Source: Rhododendron vialii (Eukaryota > Streptophyta > Magnoliopsida > Ericales > Ericaceae). From it: a stretch of DNA of 64,000 bases. The notes beneath the pieces were generated by a model. The model saw nothing but the letters and a program-made list of their open reading frames with translations, had not been told where the DNA came from and searched no databases. The stretch covers positions 7,932,501-7,996,500 of the forward strand of contig NC_080560.1 of the NCBI RefSeq assembly GCF_030253575.1, read 5' to 3'. Positions 22,633 to 34,085 of the stretch are shown here, one piece after another. Positions within the stretch are counted from its first letter, which is position 1. Every line of letters starts with the position of its first letter. The translations under genes were made by a program, and so were the position numbers.

Positions 22633-25600
22633 GATTTCGTAGGATTGGATGCCTGATTAATATACATCGCAGTTTTAATCCAACAAATCAGAACGAGCTG
22701 GATCTACTTCTTCTAATTAATTATTGGCATCTAATTAATTGTTGTGGAAACGTTCTGCGTATCTATCCCCTGCTTCATGGTAAGATATTAAATTGAAAAA
22801 CCATGGAAGAAATTAATCAATTGCATGTGCAAATCCATATACTTAATGTTGTTACGTCAGTGCCTATGCCTAATTATTAGTTAATTAAAAATGTGGTCTG
22901 ACATATTAAGACAATATTTCAGGATCTAGCTTTCAGGGAAATTTGATTCCTTTCAGCACACATATGTAATTTATTCCTATACAATTGCATATTATTGTTG
23001 GGTTTCTCAATCTATTGTGGAATGACAGAGCCACCTGTTTAGAGAGCTAAATAAATACTACTTTCTTTCTTTCTTTTTTTTCATGTCAAGCAGTTGGAGA
23101 ATACAAGTATTATTAGCCCAACTTAACTGCACAATTACCATTAATTAGCTCAACTTAACTAATGTCTCCATTAGGGGAAGTAACAATCTCAAACAATTCT
23201 ACACTCACTAAAGCCCAATCCAACTACAAGCCACATTAGGGGGAGAAATAATAAAGAAAATAACACACACAAGCAGGTGGGAAGATATGAACATCTGGCC
23301 TCCTAATGAGATCAAAGAGTCCTAAGCTAGCTCCGGTTGGTGCCTTAAACAAAGACGGCCGAGTCATCTTGATGCCTTTTGTGTTAATTGGTTTGAAATT
23401 TTAGAACATCTCCAATGAGAAAAGTCAAATCCTACATGGAGCTCCTCCTCTCAAAATTGATATCATAGCTCTCTTCAACCTTACCTTCAAATGAAAGTCA
23501 AATCCAACATGGATTTCAAGACATTTCATTTGATTCAAAATTGGCATCAAGTGTCAAGTGCAAAAGTGGCCTTACCAAAAATAACGTTTGGGAATTTTTA
23601 TTTTTATTTTTTTTGATCTTGAGAGCAAATTTGCATGACACCATGGTAGGAGGAACAACATTATGGGTGTCAAATTGCCACTCGAGCCTAAAATAATTTA
23701 ACGTCTCCAAATGGTTACTTTTACATTAATTTGGTTACTTTCACATTCTGTCGACTTAACTAGTTATGACTATGAGAAGAACAAAAAAAAAAAAAAAACA
23801 TCTTCCATGGTCATTTTTTGGTACCAAACGAAGTGTCCTCACTGGAAAATAACTTTCGCTTATCATGCAAACTACCAATGTAGCGACCACATATTATTAT
23901 CATGTGGTACAAAAAAAAAATCAATCACCAGATGTAATCACCACAGCCGAAAAACTTGACTTGTGCATCCAAGAGAGGATGTTTGTCAACTTTGACTCAA
24001 GCGTAGCATGGTTTTGTTGGCTCAAAACCTGAGTTATTAATGGTTTTCGGTAATTCACACTTGGGAATTAAAGTTGTGAGAACCTACTTTTGACTTCAAA
24101 TTGATCTTGTCTAAATGATTGGCTCATCGGCTTGTACATCAAAAATACATTGGTCGTATGTCCCTTTCCGTTTTTTTTTTGATATCTCACGTGTTCCGAA
24201 TATCTCAGACGCACTTGGATAGGTCACTTTCCATGTTACGCATAGGATTACCTAGAATTTGGACCGAAGAAATGATGCTGGTAGTAATACGATTACCGCT
24301 TCTTTCTGAAAAGATGGGTAGTACAGTACATGAAACTTTGTCCATTAAAGTGTCCAGAAAAAGAAAATAAACGATCCAGCATGTAGCCCAACATTAATTT
24401 TGGTTCTGAAAAAGTAGACCATGAGCCTCTGCCATTTTCTGCATTTCACATTAAGATGGTCAAAAAAAACCTAATCATATGCATTCAAAATAATTGTATA
24501 CGGGCCAAACCATATACCTATGGGCCCATTGGTCAAATAACCCAGCTATGGGACCTCATCTGAACTACGTTGGGCACAATTTTCAATAAATTTTTTCTAT
24601 CTATCTCTATCCACTTATTACTTTCAAAACCAAATCCGAACAAGAGAAGGGAGAGAGAAACCTTGCTATCTTTCGTTCTAGTCCGAGTTGAATATCTTTA
24701 CGATGAAATTGCGGAAGATTAAAAAGTCAAAAAAGAAGAAGAGGAGTATAATGAGAGAGCACCAGACCCAAATAACATTAGTTTTCTGGGCATGGTCGTT
24801 ATAGACATAAAGAGCTTTTTTTGGGGAAAGAAAAGCCTTATTTCTCTTTAATTTTTTCATGCACTTTTGGCTCTTTTATAACCACTTTTTCTCTCAAAGG
24901 GAGAGAAGTCAAAACATAAGCAAGAAGCTGTAATTCAACTTATTATCATGCTTTTCCCGGCTTTTCAGTGCACGCAAAATTTGCTTTTAAAACAAACCAA
25001 TTGGCCATTCCCATAATTTTTACGTTTGGTAGGGACAAAGCTCGTGGGAAATCACAATACGAGAACCTAAGTCAATAATTCACATAAGGGTGCATGAGGG
25101 CGGTCGTGAACGTAAAACGGTCTTTGAAACACGTCCTAAATTACTAAAACTTGCAAGAGCGAGAATTGAGAGCGTAAGCGCAGTGCAAAAATTAAGAGCA
25201 AAACGGAGAGCATTTCGAAGGATTATATGAATAAGTGGAACATTCTCATATAGTGAATTTGTCGGTTAATATGAAAATTTATGAGTACAAAATAAATCAT
25301 TGTAACTGAATGAGGCCTGGCCCACTAGGAAAGTGATTTGAAATAGAAATGGGCCACAGAGGGCCGGCCTCTTATTGGCTTAGAGGTTGGACTACCGGTC
25401 AGCCCAGTTGGGTATGGTTTACTACCAAACATCTAGGCAGGGTTGTGTACAGTAGGTCGGGTTGAGAAAGTATTTCCAACCAACCCTCTCCTTTGAACAT
25501 TTTTCACTGAGGATTGATAGGGTACATGAAAGGGTTCCAGGAAAGTATCACTAAAAAAGGTATCAATCTGGACAATTCATTCATTTTTCATAGACCCTTT

Positions 25601-26246
25601 CATGGATCATACTACTTAACATTTTCGTTTTTCACCCAGCGCCAACCCACCACGTCCTCACATCGGTGGATTGGTTGAATATCTCAAGCAATTTAGACAA
25701 CGTGTCGGATACTCAGTTGGTTGTCATTGAACACACTTAACTAGCACACAAAAGTATTTTTTCTTCTTTTTCCCCTTAACCTAAATTCCAAATGTCATGA
25801 AACCAGAAGCGTAGCTAACATTTTCCACATAACATGGTTGCTTGGCAGATATGTATAAAGTGAAAGTATTGTATGAAATGGGTATATCTCCATCCTCTCA
25901 CAATGCAGTGTGAAAAAGGAGTTGATGTGCTCGTTTCATGTGATACCGCTCATACAAACGAGGGTTCGATAGAGTTCACGACTAGTGAATAAATTCATCC
26001 CACAACCAAAAGAACACCTAAAAAGTACCTCTATTTCTCTCTCTCTCTCTCCTAACACAACACATGCATCTTCTCAAACTGCAAAACGGAAATCGTTCGA
26101 TTTTTTGCACGCCTACATCATTTTGAATTGAACAATTAGCTAATTATTATATGCTTCAAAATGTACAAAAAAAAATTTCATTTCTTAACAAAAACAAAAA
26201 AGTGCCAATCTACTTTACAATGTCTAGACCCTTTCTGAAACATCAA
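22633..26246. other. Intergenic DNA between the MITE and the ANTH gene 3' end
   Basis: Some 3.6 kb without a recognisable gene. Frames here are short and lack motifs. A small CT microsatellite lies at about 26036-26051. Confidence 0.4.
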
Positions 26247-29161
26247 TCAAGCCATATGCCTGGCCATGATCTTGTTCTGCTGCTGCAACCACAACTGCTG
26301 TTCAAGCAACAAGTTCTGCTGCTGCTGATTACCCGACCCGCCACTAATAAACCCACCTTCACCACCCCCAGTCGGGAACGACGCAAACGGGTCGTTTTCA
26401 TTCACCGAAGCCAAACTCGTACTACTCGAATTTCCCGCACAAAATGTAGGAGTCGCTTGAAAAGTCGGCCCCAACGAAAACCCATCATTGCCCGAAAAAC
26501 CCACTCCCGTGCCACCATCCGCGGCAGGTACAGTTACAATGGCAGTTGATTCAGTTGCATCATCCAAAAACGGATTGTAATATTTGTCATTTTCCGGGCC
26601 CGAAAATGGGTCAAACGACTCAAACCCGAACCCATTCGTTAACGGTTGCGTCGATGTCGTCGCGGTCTCCGCCAGCACAATCTCCCAACCCGTAGTCGAA
26701 CCCGAATCTAACACCTTGCGTTCCCCTCCTCCTCCCTCTTTCACTTTCTCCTGTTCGTCTTTTTCGTTAAACGACCACAGATCGATTAACAAACTAGACG
26801 ACTCTTCTTTCCCTTTCCCTTCACCTTCGCCTTCCCGTTCCACTTCTCCTTCTCCTTCTCCTCCTTCAGCCATTTCGTCCAACGACACGAGGTCAACAAA
26901 AGACCTCGTGACGGGCAGCGACCTCGTGGACCCATCATCGTCCACTTTCTCCGCCTGATGAGCAATCGAATACGCCTCCAAATCAATCGAGATAGAGCGA
27001 CTCGTCCCGGTCAACTCGGTCGCGCTGATCAAGTCCTCCAACGACGTACACGAGAACTCCGAACACCTTCCCGTTGTCTCCGAGAACTCCGACTGCCCGC
27101 CGCTACTGTCCCTGTCCCGTCGCCTATGCATAGGCGACGGGCCAGGAAGGAGCAGCTGGGGCCGGCTCGGCACCGCCGGGAAACTCGAATGGTCTTTCAA
27201 AAACTCCCGCAACGTCTCGATCAGCTCCTCCGATATCTTCTGGACGCTCGGGTACTCCGAGGTCCGGCCGACACCGATGCTTTTGCAAACGTCGTAGAAT
27301 GCGCTGAGCTCTTCGAATTGTTTCGTGGCCTTGACGCAGGACTGGAAGGCGTTGACGCAGGAGTTGTACTGTAAGTGGAAGAAGCTGTCGAGGAGGAGGG
27401 CGAGGCCGTCGGATATGTCCTTGTACAAGTCGAAGCTCTCTTGCACGACGGCGTAGAGAGTGATTTGGACTAGGCGGTTTGTCTTGGCGGCGCCGGTGGG
27501 GCGGGTGGCTACCGCCCTGTCCAGGAGGCGCTGCCAGTAGGAGATCTTGTCGAGCAGCATTGCCGGTTTCATGTCTCGTACCGGCTCGTTACCTGTTGGA
27601 TTGATCAAAGGTTAGAGAAACCTTATGGATTACTCCCTCCGTCCCAAACTGGCGAAATTTTGTACAAGAACATGACTTGTGAACATAAATTCAAATCAGC
27701 AACAAACCCAAATTTTTCAGCACTGTGATTTCAGAAATTATGAATTACCAATATTGCGTTTATAGTCAGAGCAACTCTAAAATGTTATATTTGGTCAAAA
27801 TTTGGCAAAAGTGCTCCAATGACACTGAAGTCATTATCTGAGCGTTATCACTTGCAGCCGTTGGATCATACTCAAATATCACATCCACTTAATTGCTCCA
27901 AAGAGCAATTAGATCATAACCATATATTCTAATATAAAAAAGGAAAAACTCATCTTTGATGTCTTCTTTTTTCGAGATTGTGTATATTTTTATTATTTCA
28001 ATAATGCTCCTCTCTCATTTCAGTTATTACGTACAACTTTGCATGAGTGGTTACACTTGGTCAAAAGACATTAATTAAAAATTACCTTATCATAACCGCT
28101 ATCCCACTATACAGACAGAATGTGGGCCAACCTTCTAGTTGCAAGAAATAAGCGAGCCATTTTTTTTACTCCCGAAATGGCTCCCGGGCCGTTGGAGGAG
28201 AGAATTTTAGTCTTGAAGCCAAAAGATGACTTTAGCTCCCAAAATGGCTCCCATTGGAGATGCTTTTAGAAATTGGATTATCATAAGAGATCAAGTCATC
28301 CTATACAGTTTTGCTCCTGTCACATTACCCGTTTATTTGGTTTGTTTTTAACGATCTCAAGATGTGCAGACCACCCTAGGCGGAATATTAAATTCCTAGA
28401 GAAACAATTTCACCGACGAATCCATTTAAAGCGGGGCAAAGCCCCATTTATTTGGCTGGTTTTTAATGGCACACTTTGCTCTTCACAGGAAACGTTGGCA
28501 AATGAGGAAGATTGTGATCCTTTGAGTTCTATCTTGCAGACAATGTTGCACTCTGTTTGAACCGTCACGGAAAACATAACAAAGGAATTTGGAAAATTAA
28601 TCTCTTGTATTGTAACAGAATTCTTCTATCATTACCTGATCGGCTTCTCCGGTGGAAGGGCTCTCTATTTTTGTGGGTATATCTCCGTTGAAGCTTCCCC
28701 GTGAGAAAACATTCCAACCGCTCATCTAGATAAAGAGCAAAGGTCCGCACAAATGCGGTGTAATCCCACGGGCTCGAGTTCGAGTCGTCACGAAAGCTCG
28801 AGAGGTTAAGAATCTTGGCCCCGCGCTTCATCGCGAGGAGCACTTCCCTGGGGAAATAAGGGTCACCATCCTGGAACGTCCGCAGAACGAGCATGAGCGA
28901 CTTTACTGCCACGATCCAGTTACGGGTCCGTCCGATCCGCTTCCCGATGGCCCGGGCGAGGAGGGCCGCGTTGTCTTTGTCGGTGGATACGAGGCGGAGG
29001 ATCTCGTGTACGTGGCGGTCGTCCATCGGGACGACATCGTGGGTGGTGGCTTTGAGCACTGCCACCTCTAGGTTGGATGAGTTGTTGCTTGTGACCTTGG
29101 CTAGGCTTATGCTGGTTTGGTCTTTTACTGCTCCAATGGCCTTCTTTAGCTTGCTTGGCAT
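26247..29161 (-). CDS. ANTH/CALM-type putative clathrin assembly protein
   Basis: Two exons, 29161-28636 and 27592-26247, with donor CAG|GTAATG and acceptor CCAACAG|GT joining in phase 1; together 623 residues. The N-terminus MPSKLKKAIGAVKDQ and KATTH (residues 37-41) match the phosphoinositide-binding helices of ANTH domains. The domain continues over the junction through SYWQRLLDRAV and ends near residue 315. The disordered tail holds DPF (503-505, 576-578) and NPF (515-517) motifs, which bind AP-2 ear and EH domains, and a Gln-rich end. Role by family: links PIP2 membrane to clathrin and cargo during endocytosis. It is closest in style to plant CALM/PICALM proteins such as At1g03050, At2g25430 and At4g32285, but which subgroup is uncertain. 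The linker between ANTH halves is short. The intron is 1043 bp with a transposon end close to its acceptor. Confidence 0.92.
27593..28635 (-). other. Single intron of the ANTH gene
   Basis: GT..AG intron of 1043 bp. A TACTCCCTCCGTCCC Stowaway-type terminus begins at plus position 27630, about 38 nt from the acceptor. GAGCAACTCT (27771) and GGAGATGCTTTT (28255) suggest a further decayed MITE. Frames inside the intron are not credible genes. Confidence 0.75.
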
Positions 29162-31803
29162 GGTTTTATTGAGGAATCTCTTCTCAATAAGAGATCAAAC
29201 CCTCAACAAATCAGAAAGTTAGCCAGTTCTCTATCCCTTTGTCCTAGTCCTCTTATTGGCTCTGAAATTTTGTGTTCAATGCAAACTTCCATATATCGTG
29301 AAGGCTTTATTCCAAATTTATTGAATCAGGATGGTTAGAACAAACATAGAGAGGTGTTTGATTGAGGGAAAATAAGAGGTAGGTTTTCTTTTGGGCGGAG
29401 AGAGAGAGGCTTGAGATCAGTTTCGATATCCAATTGTTGTGGGATGTTTGTCTCGTGGAGCCTAACGAATTCGGAGGCCGTAAGCTTCTCATGGGCGATA
29501 AAAACTCGCACTTTCTATTGACCTTGTCGTTTGAATGTATTGAGAGAGAAAGAAATAAGGAGATCTGTTACGACACGTGGTAACAAGTGGTGAGTAACTG
29601 AGCATCCCCGGTCAATATGCCAAATTTAGAAATGTCAAACTAATTTGAAAATTAGCGATAGGACGTCAAATCTCAGAATCTAAAAAATACTCTCCCACCA
29701 ACTTTTCAAATTTATCACCTTTTTCTTGGATCCTTTTTTCGGTATCAAACTTTGGACCAAATTACGAATTCCACCCAAGAAATTATAAGTGAAGAAGAAA
29801 AATTGCATGTTGGTTTTTTCACATGTATGAGATAGGAGATGCGAAATGTCAAGATTGACACTTTAATTGGTTTTGTTTCAAGGGCCAACTTGGTCTTGTG
29901 ATGTTCTGGACCTCTGCTGTGCTGCCTAGTGCCTACCTAGTAGAAGCAAAAAAATTGGTACAGTACATTTTAGGAACTTTTTCTAACAATTCGCACGCAC
30001 TCTCCAATTGATTTGTTTTGCAAGTGGATGTTAATGGGTTGACATAGCCCACCTGGGCTTTTCTCCCGGACTGCCCCCTAGTGGGCCGAGTTCATTGAGG
30101 ATGACTATTTACTAGTGGTTGAAAATTTGGAGTGGTTGGATAAGGTCTAGGTTCAAGTTTTCATAGTCTCTTATTGGAGTTAATCATACTCCTAACACTA
30201 CCCACACGTAGGTTACATTTTTGTAAATTTACGACAAAAAGCTAAATAAAAAGTTATGAAAAATAAAAAAATACCAAAATAAGTTTCAGACTTACAAGTT
30301 CACAAGAACGGAGCCGTAGTGTGACCTTAGCTTTAGTCCCGACATGGATGCGATAGGGTCCTTACAGACAGAACAATAATCCCTAGTAATGGTGACGGGC
30401 TACCGTGCACATTCATTCGTTTACCAAAAATAAAAGGACTATTTACTCAGCCGAATAAATTTTGGGAAGTGATTTTGCCACTTTTTTTTTGTTAATGTCA
30501 CTCCCCTTTGTGTCTTTATTAGATGATTTATTTTGTGAGAGAATGAGAGTGGCATTAACAAAAAGGGGAGTAACAAAATCAATTCCTTAAATTTTCAGTC
30601 CCACATATGGCGTATTACGGATCTAATCTCATCCACCGTGCGTACGATGCATCATGTATGGAGCCTCACATGACATGCTTGTTTTCTTCTGAATGTTTTT
30701 TTTAAAAAAAAAAAGTCAATTTCATTTCATAACAAGCCTGAAAACAAAAATTATATCACAAAATACAAGAGTGCACCAAACTACCTACTCCAGGATTAAT
30801 GGACACCTTGCAAAAGCAAATCAACAATTGGTGCTGATATGAGAATCTCGTCCGGGACTAGGCAGAGAGAAATCGAAACGAAATTCTAGTACAAACCATT
30901 ACACAAAAATAACATATGTAATCAGAAAAACAAACAAATCTATTTTCTTTTACTACCTTTTTCCTTTTCATCTTATCTGGATTAATTTCTTCTAAATGCC
31001 TCACTAAAAGTACATACTAAAGTTCGATTAGTGTTGATCCAAACATTGATTAGAACCAGAAATTGAATTACGAACCTTGCGAAGATTTGAATGACAATTA
31101 GGTTTGGCGGTTAGTAGGAATTACATATTTGTCGGACAACCAGTCCCGAATACTCGATATACCTGGAGATATCTGGTGTTGGCTCAATTAGGTAACCTAA
31201 TGCGCTACTCTCGTAAACACTTATCTATGGGTCACTCCTAAGTCCTATCTATTGGTCCGGTTTATTAAACATAGCCTCACAACAAATTTTAACTTTTGGA
31301 AATGGACAGTAAACTCACTCACCAGAAGATAAAATTGGAGCAATAATTCGCACATACTCACAGAAGACAACATGTGAATACACATTAGAGCTGGAAGAGG
31401 GAGGCAAACCGAATCTAATATGCTGCAACTCAGCAGGGACTGTCATTTCATTTCACACCACAAATTATACAAAGATGTCCCATCACTCTCTAGATTCTGA
31501 ACACTCGTGTATGAGCACTAAAATAATAGTAGTGCTATAACCTGTGGATTCCATACACCTTGTGAATGTATTTGTGTACAAGGATGGAGTTAGAAGGGGG
31601 CTAGTAAGCGCTGTCATCCCCCTACAAGTTCAAAAAATCCCGTACTTTTAAATTGAAAACAAATTTATCATAAAAAAAAAAAATTTTGATTGTGTATATT
31701 AGCCTCCCCTCCCAAAAAATTCTGGCTCCATCTCTGTTTGTACATTTGTGTGTTCAAATGTTGTGAGGTTATATCACTTTTGCTAAAATAAAAGGACTTA
31801 GCT
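29162..31803. other. Intergenic DNA upstream of the ANTH gene
   Basis: No gene. An imperfect hairpin at about 30468-30592 pairs AAGTGATTTTGCCACTT with its approximate complement. A similar partial hairpin lies at the right edge of the window (63809 onwards), suggesting a small MITE family. Confidence 0.45.
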
Positions 31804-32177
31804 CACGTCCGGTGTTAACCCCACCAGTGTCGTTTAGTTTGGGTCATTTGTAGGCTTTTTTTGGACCCACAACAACGATCGGAGTCGTTCATTTTTTAGA
31901 GCTCAACAAGACCATTGAATATGTCAAAAATCACGTTGATCGAATATCGTTTAATATGATTTCGAAATACATTCATCTTGTAAAAAGAATGTGTGTAATA
32001 CTGGATTGCAACTCATTTGACACAATTTATCTAAAATTTAATGCATTTTGAAATGATATCAAACGGTATCCGATCAACATAATTTTTTGTAAAATCGATG
32101 GTTCCGATCATTATTTTACGTCTGTGAAGGGCCCACAAATGACCCAAACTGGAGAGGGATTAACACTAGACGGGAAC
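31804..32177. mobile_element. 374-bp MITE with TTTGGGTCATTTGT inverted arms
   Basis: CCGGTGTTAACCCC...AGTTTGGGTCATTTGTAGGC at the left pairs with GCCCACAAATGACCCAAACT...TTAACACTAGACGGG at the right. The arms also include GATCGGAGTCGTTCATTTT and a complement. It has no coding content. Confidence 0.7.
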
Positions 32178-32236
32178 ACAGTCCAAAACAAAATGAATTG
32201 GATCCTCTTCCGTCCAAGTTTTGGACTGGAGGAGTG

Positions 32237-33916
32237 ATAAGCCCTCAATAGTGTAAATAATAGGGCTTATCTCTCTCATTTTTGTCACACACTCGAGCAC
32301 AACTTGCTTGATTTGAACGATATAGCGCGAAAGGTGTGTTTTTGTTGTTTTCAGGTAAATCGTGTGAATAAGGCATTTTTGAAGGCCATGGATAACCCCA
32401 AGTATGTCCAAGTACCCAAGATCACGTGGCACTCCGCAACCGAGTCCCAAAAGTCATGAAAAGAAGCTTTGAAGCATACTCGGGATGTCCAAGGGTCAAG
32501 GGAAGTGCAGGAGATGTGAGGATGTTACCCAAAGCAATTTATTTTCCGACCAATTGAGGGTAGAATCGTCATATCTTTTGATGTAAAAATTACTTTTGAT
32601 CAAAACCACTTGGGTTAGAAAGTAGACTCAACAAGCTTTCCAACGGTTCGAAGGACACCCAAATCCGAGTTCAGGAGTGTCCGGAGCGAGCCCGCGAAGT
32701 TCAGCAAGTCAAAGGCAAAAATCTGTGAATAGTCCTACCGGTAGGTGAATAGTTCTACCGGTAGGAAACCAATCCAGCGAGGCCACAACTTTGCTCCAAA
32801 GAACTCCTACCGGTAGGAGGTCAATCCCTACCGGTAGGAGCCCAGTCTGCAAATGTTTCAGTGGCAATTTTGCAATTATCTTGGATGGGGCTATATACTC
32901 TTTTTGCACGAAATTAGGGTAATTCTTAACCTTCCCTTTATCTCTCTACCTCCCTCCTTAGGTTTTGCCTCAATCCTCCATGGATTGAGCTTAGATTTCC
33001 ATTTCCCATGTAATTTCTTCAAGAATCATGTAAGTACTCTTAATTTCAATACATGTTTTAGTTGTTAATCTCGTTTTTCACCATGTTTCTAGCATTTCCT
33101 TCATCTTTCTTGCTTTGTTCATCTCTAACGGAGGGGTAGCCTCCTTGGCTTGGTCATGGGGTGATTTCTACCCCATGACTTGGGTAGTTTAATGGCTTCT
33201 CTCATTTTTTGTACTTAATGTGGTTTGTGAATGGATTAAGTTCATTTTTATGTAACAAAACCTAGGGTTGCTAACCTCTTTGATTATGTGTAGGCAATGA
33301 CTCGATCTCTTGCCACATATAATGCTTGGAGCTATGTCGCTCTAAGTGTTTGCAAAAATGCCTCAAAGAACTTGTTAAGCTCTAATCTTTGGTCTAAATC
33401 TAGAGATGTTAACTTCTTTGATTGGGTGTAGACAAGTCTTTTGGCACACCCAATGCTTGGAACCATGGCTCTCTTTGTGTTCGATAAAATGCCCAAACGA
33501 GTTTTCATCCATTTCCAAACCCCCATTGTATGAGTTAAACTTGATTTTCATGATTAAATCATCCGAGTGAGATCAAATGACAATGACTCTCGCTTGAGTT
33601 ATTGAAGAGAAGCATTGAACGGCCTAAGTTATGGATGGAATGAACCCCTAGACCTTGCCGCTTTTAGTTCCTAGTCAATCTTCGTTTTCAATGTTAGGAG
33701 GTAGAGAGAATTCCACCATTCAAAAGTTGGTCGTCTCAACGCCAAATCTAAAGATTGGCGGTCCTAACGCTAAATACCCTTCGTATAGCAAACCTTCCGG
33801 CCAAGCTCCATTGGCTCCCTGTGGATTCGACCTCGGACTTCCGAGTTTATTATGCTACAACCGACCTAGCCCTACGCTTGGGGTATTCTTATTGCATCAC
33901 TTTAAGGTCGCAAGCA
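32237..33916 (+). mobile_element. Solo LTR B, 1680 bp, flanked by AGGAG duplication
   Basis: Begins TGATAAGCCC and ends AAGCA, with AGGAG exactly on both sides (32232-32236 and 33917-33921). Shared blocks with LTR A (3458-5217, opposite orientation) include GGTAAATCGTGTGAATAAG, GTCCAAGTACCC and CCCTACGCTTGGGGTATT. Near the 3' end it reads CCCTGTGGATTCGACCTCGG, a phrase often found close to the end of plant Gypsy (Tat/Athila) LTRs (family knowledge). No gag-pol is present. A palindromic ACCGGT cassette lies at 32734-32839. Confidence 0.85.
32734..32839. repeat. Palindromic CCTACCGGTAGG cluster inside LTR B
   Basis: Four copies of the 11-12 bp palindrome lie near 32734, 32755, 32805 and 32827. 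The third extends to a 16-bp perfect palindrome (CTCCTACCGGTAGGAG). Confidence 0.9.
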
Positions 33917-34085
33917 AGGAGACAATTCAAATTTGAATCGTTCATTGCTGCGATCAATAGCATTCGTTGAGTGTCTGAGTTTGAGCGAATGCAACTGCAA
34001 CTAACAGTGAAAAAACCATTTACCGTCCTAAAATATAGGGCAAAGTCAACTTTCACCTCCTGTGGTTATTGCCACGTGCAGATAC

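Noticed and set aside
26584..27374. Plus-strand frames of 124-138 codons over the ANTH gene
   Set aside because: Antisense shadows of the ANTH exon 2.
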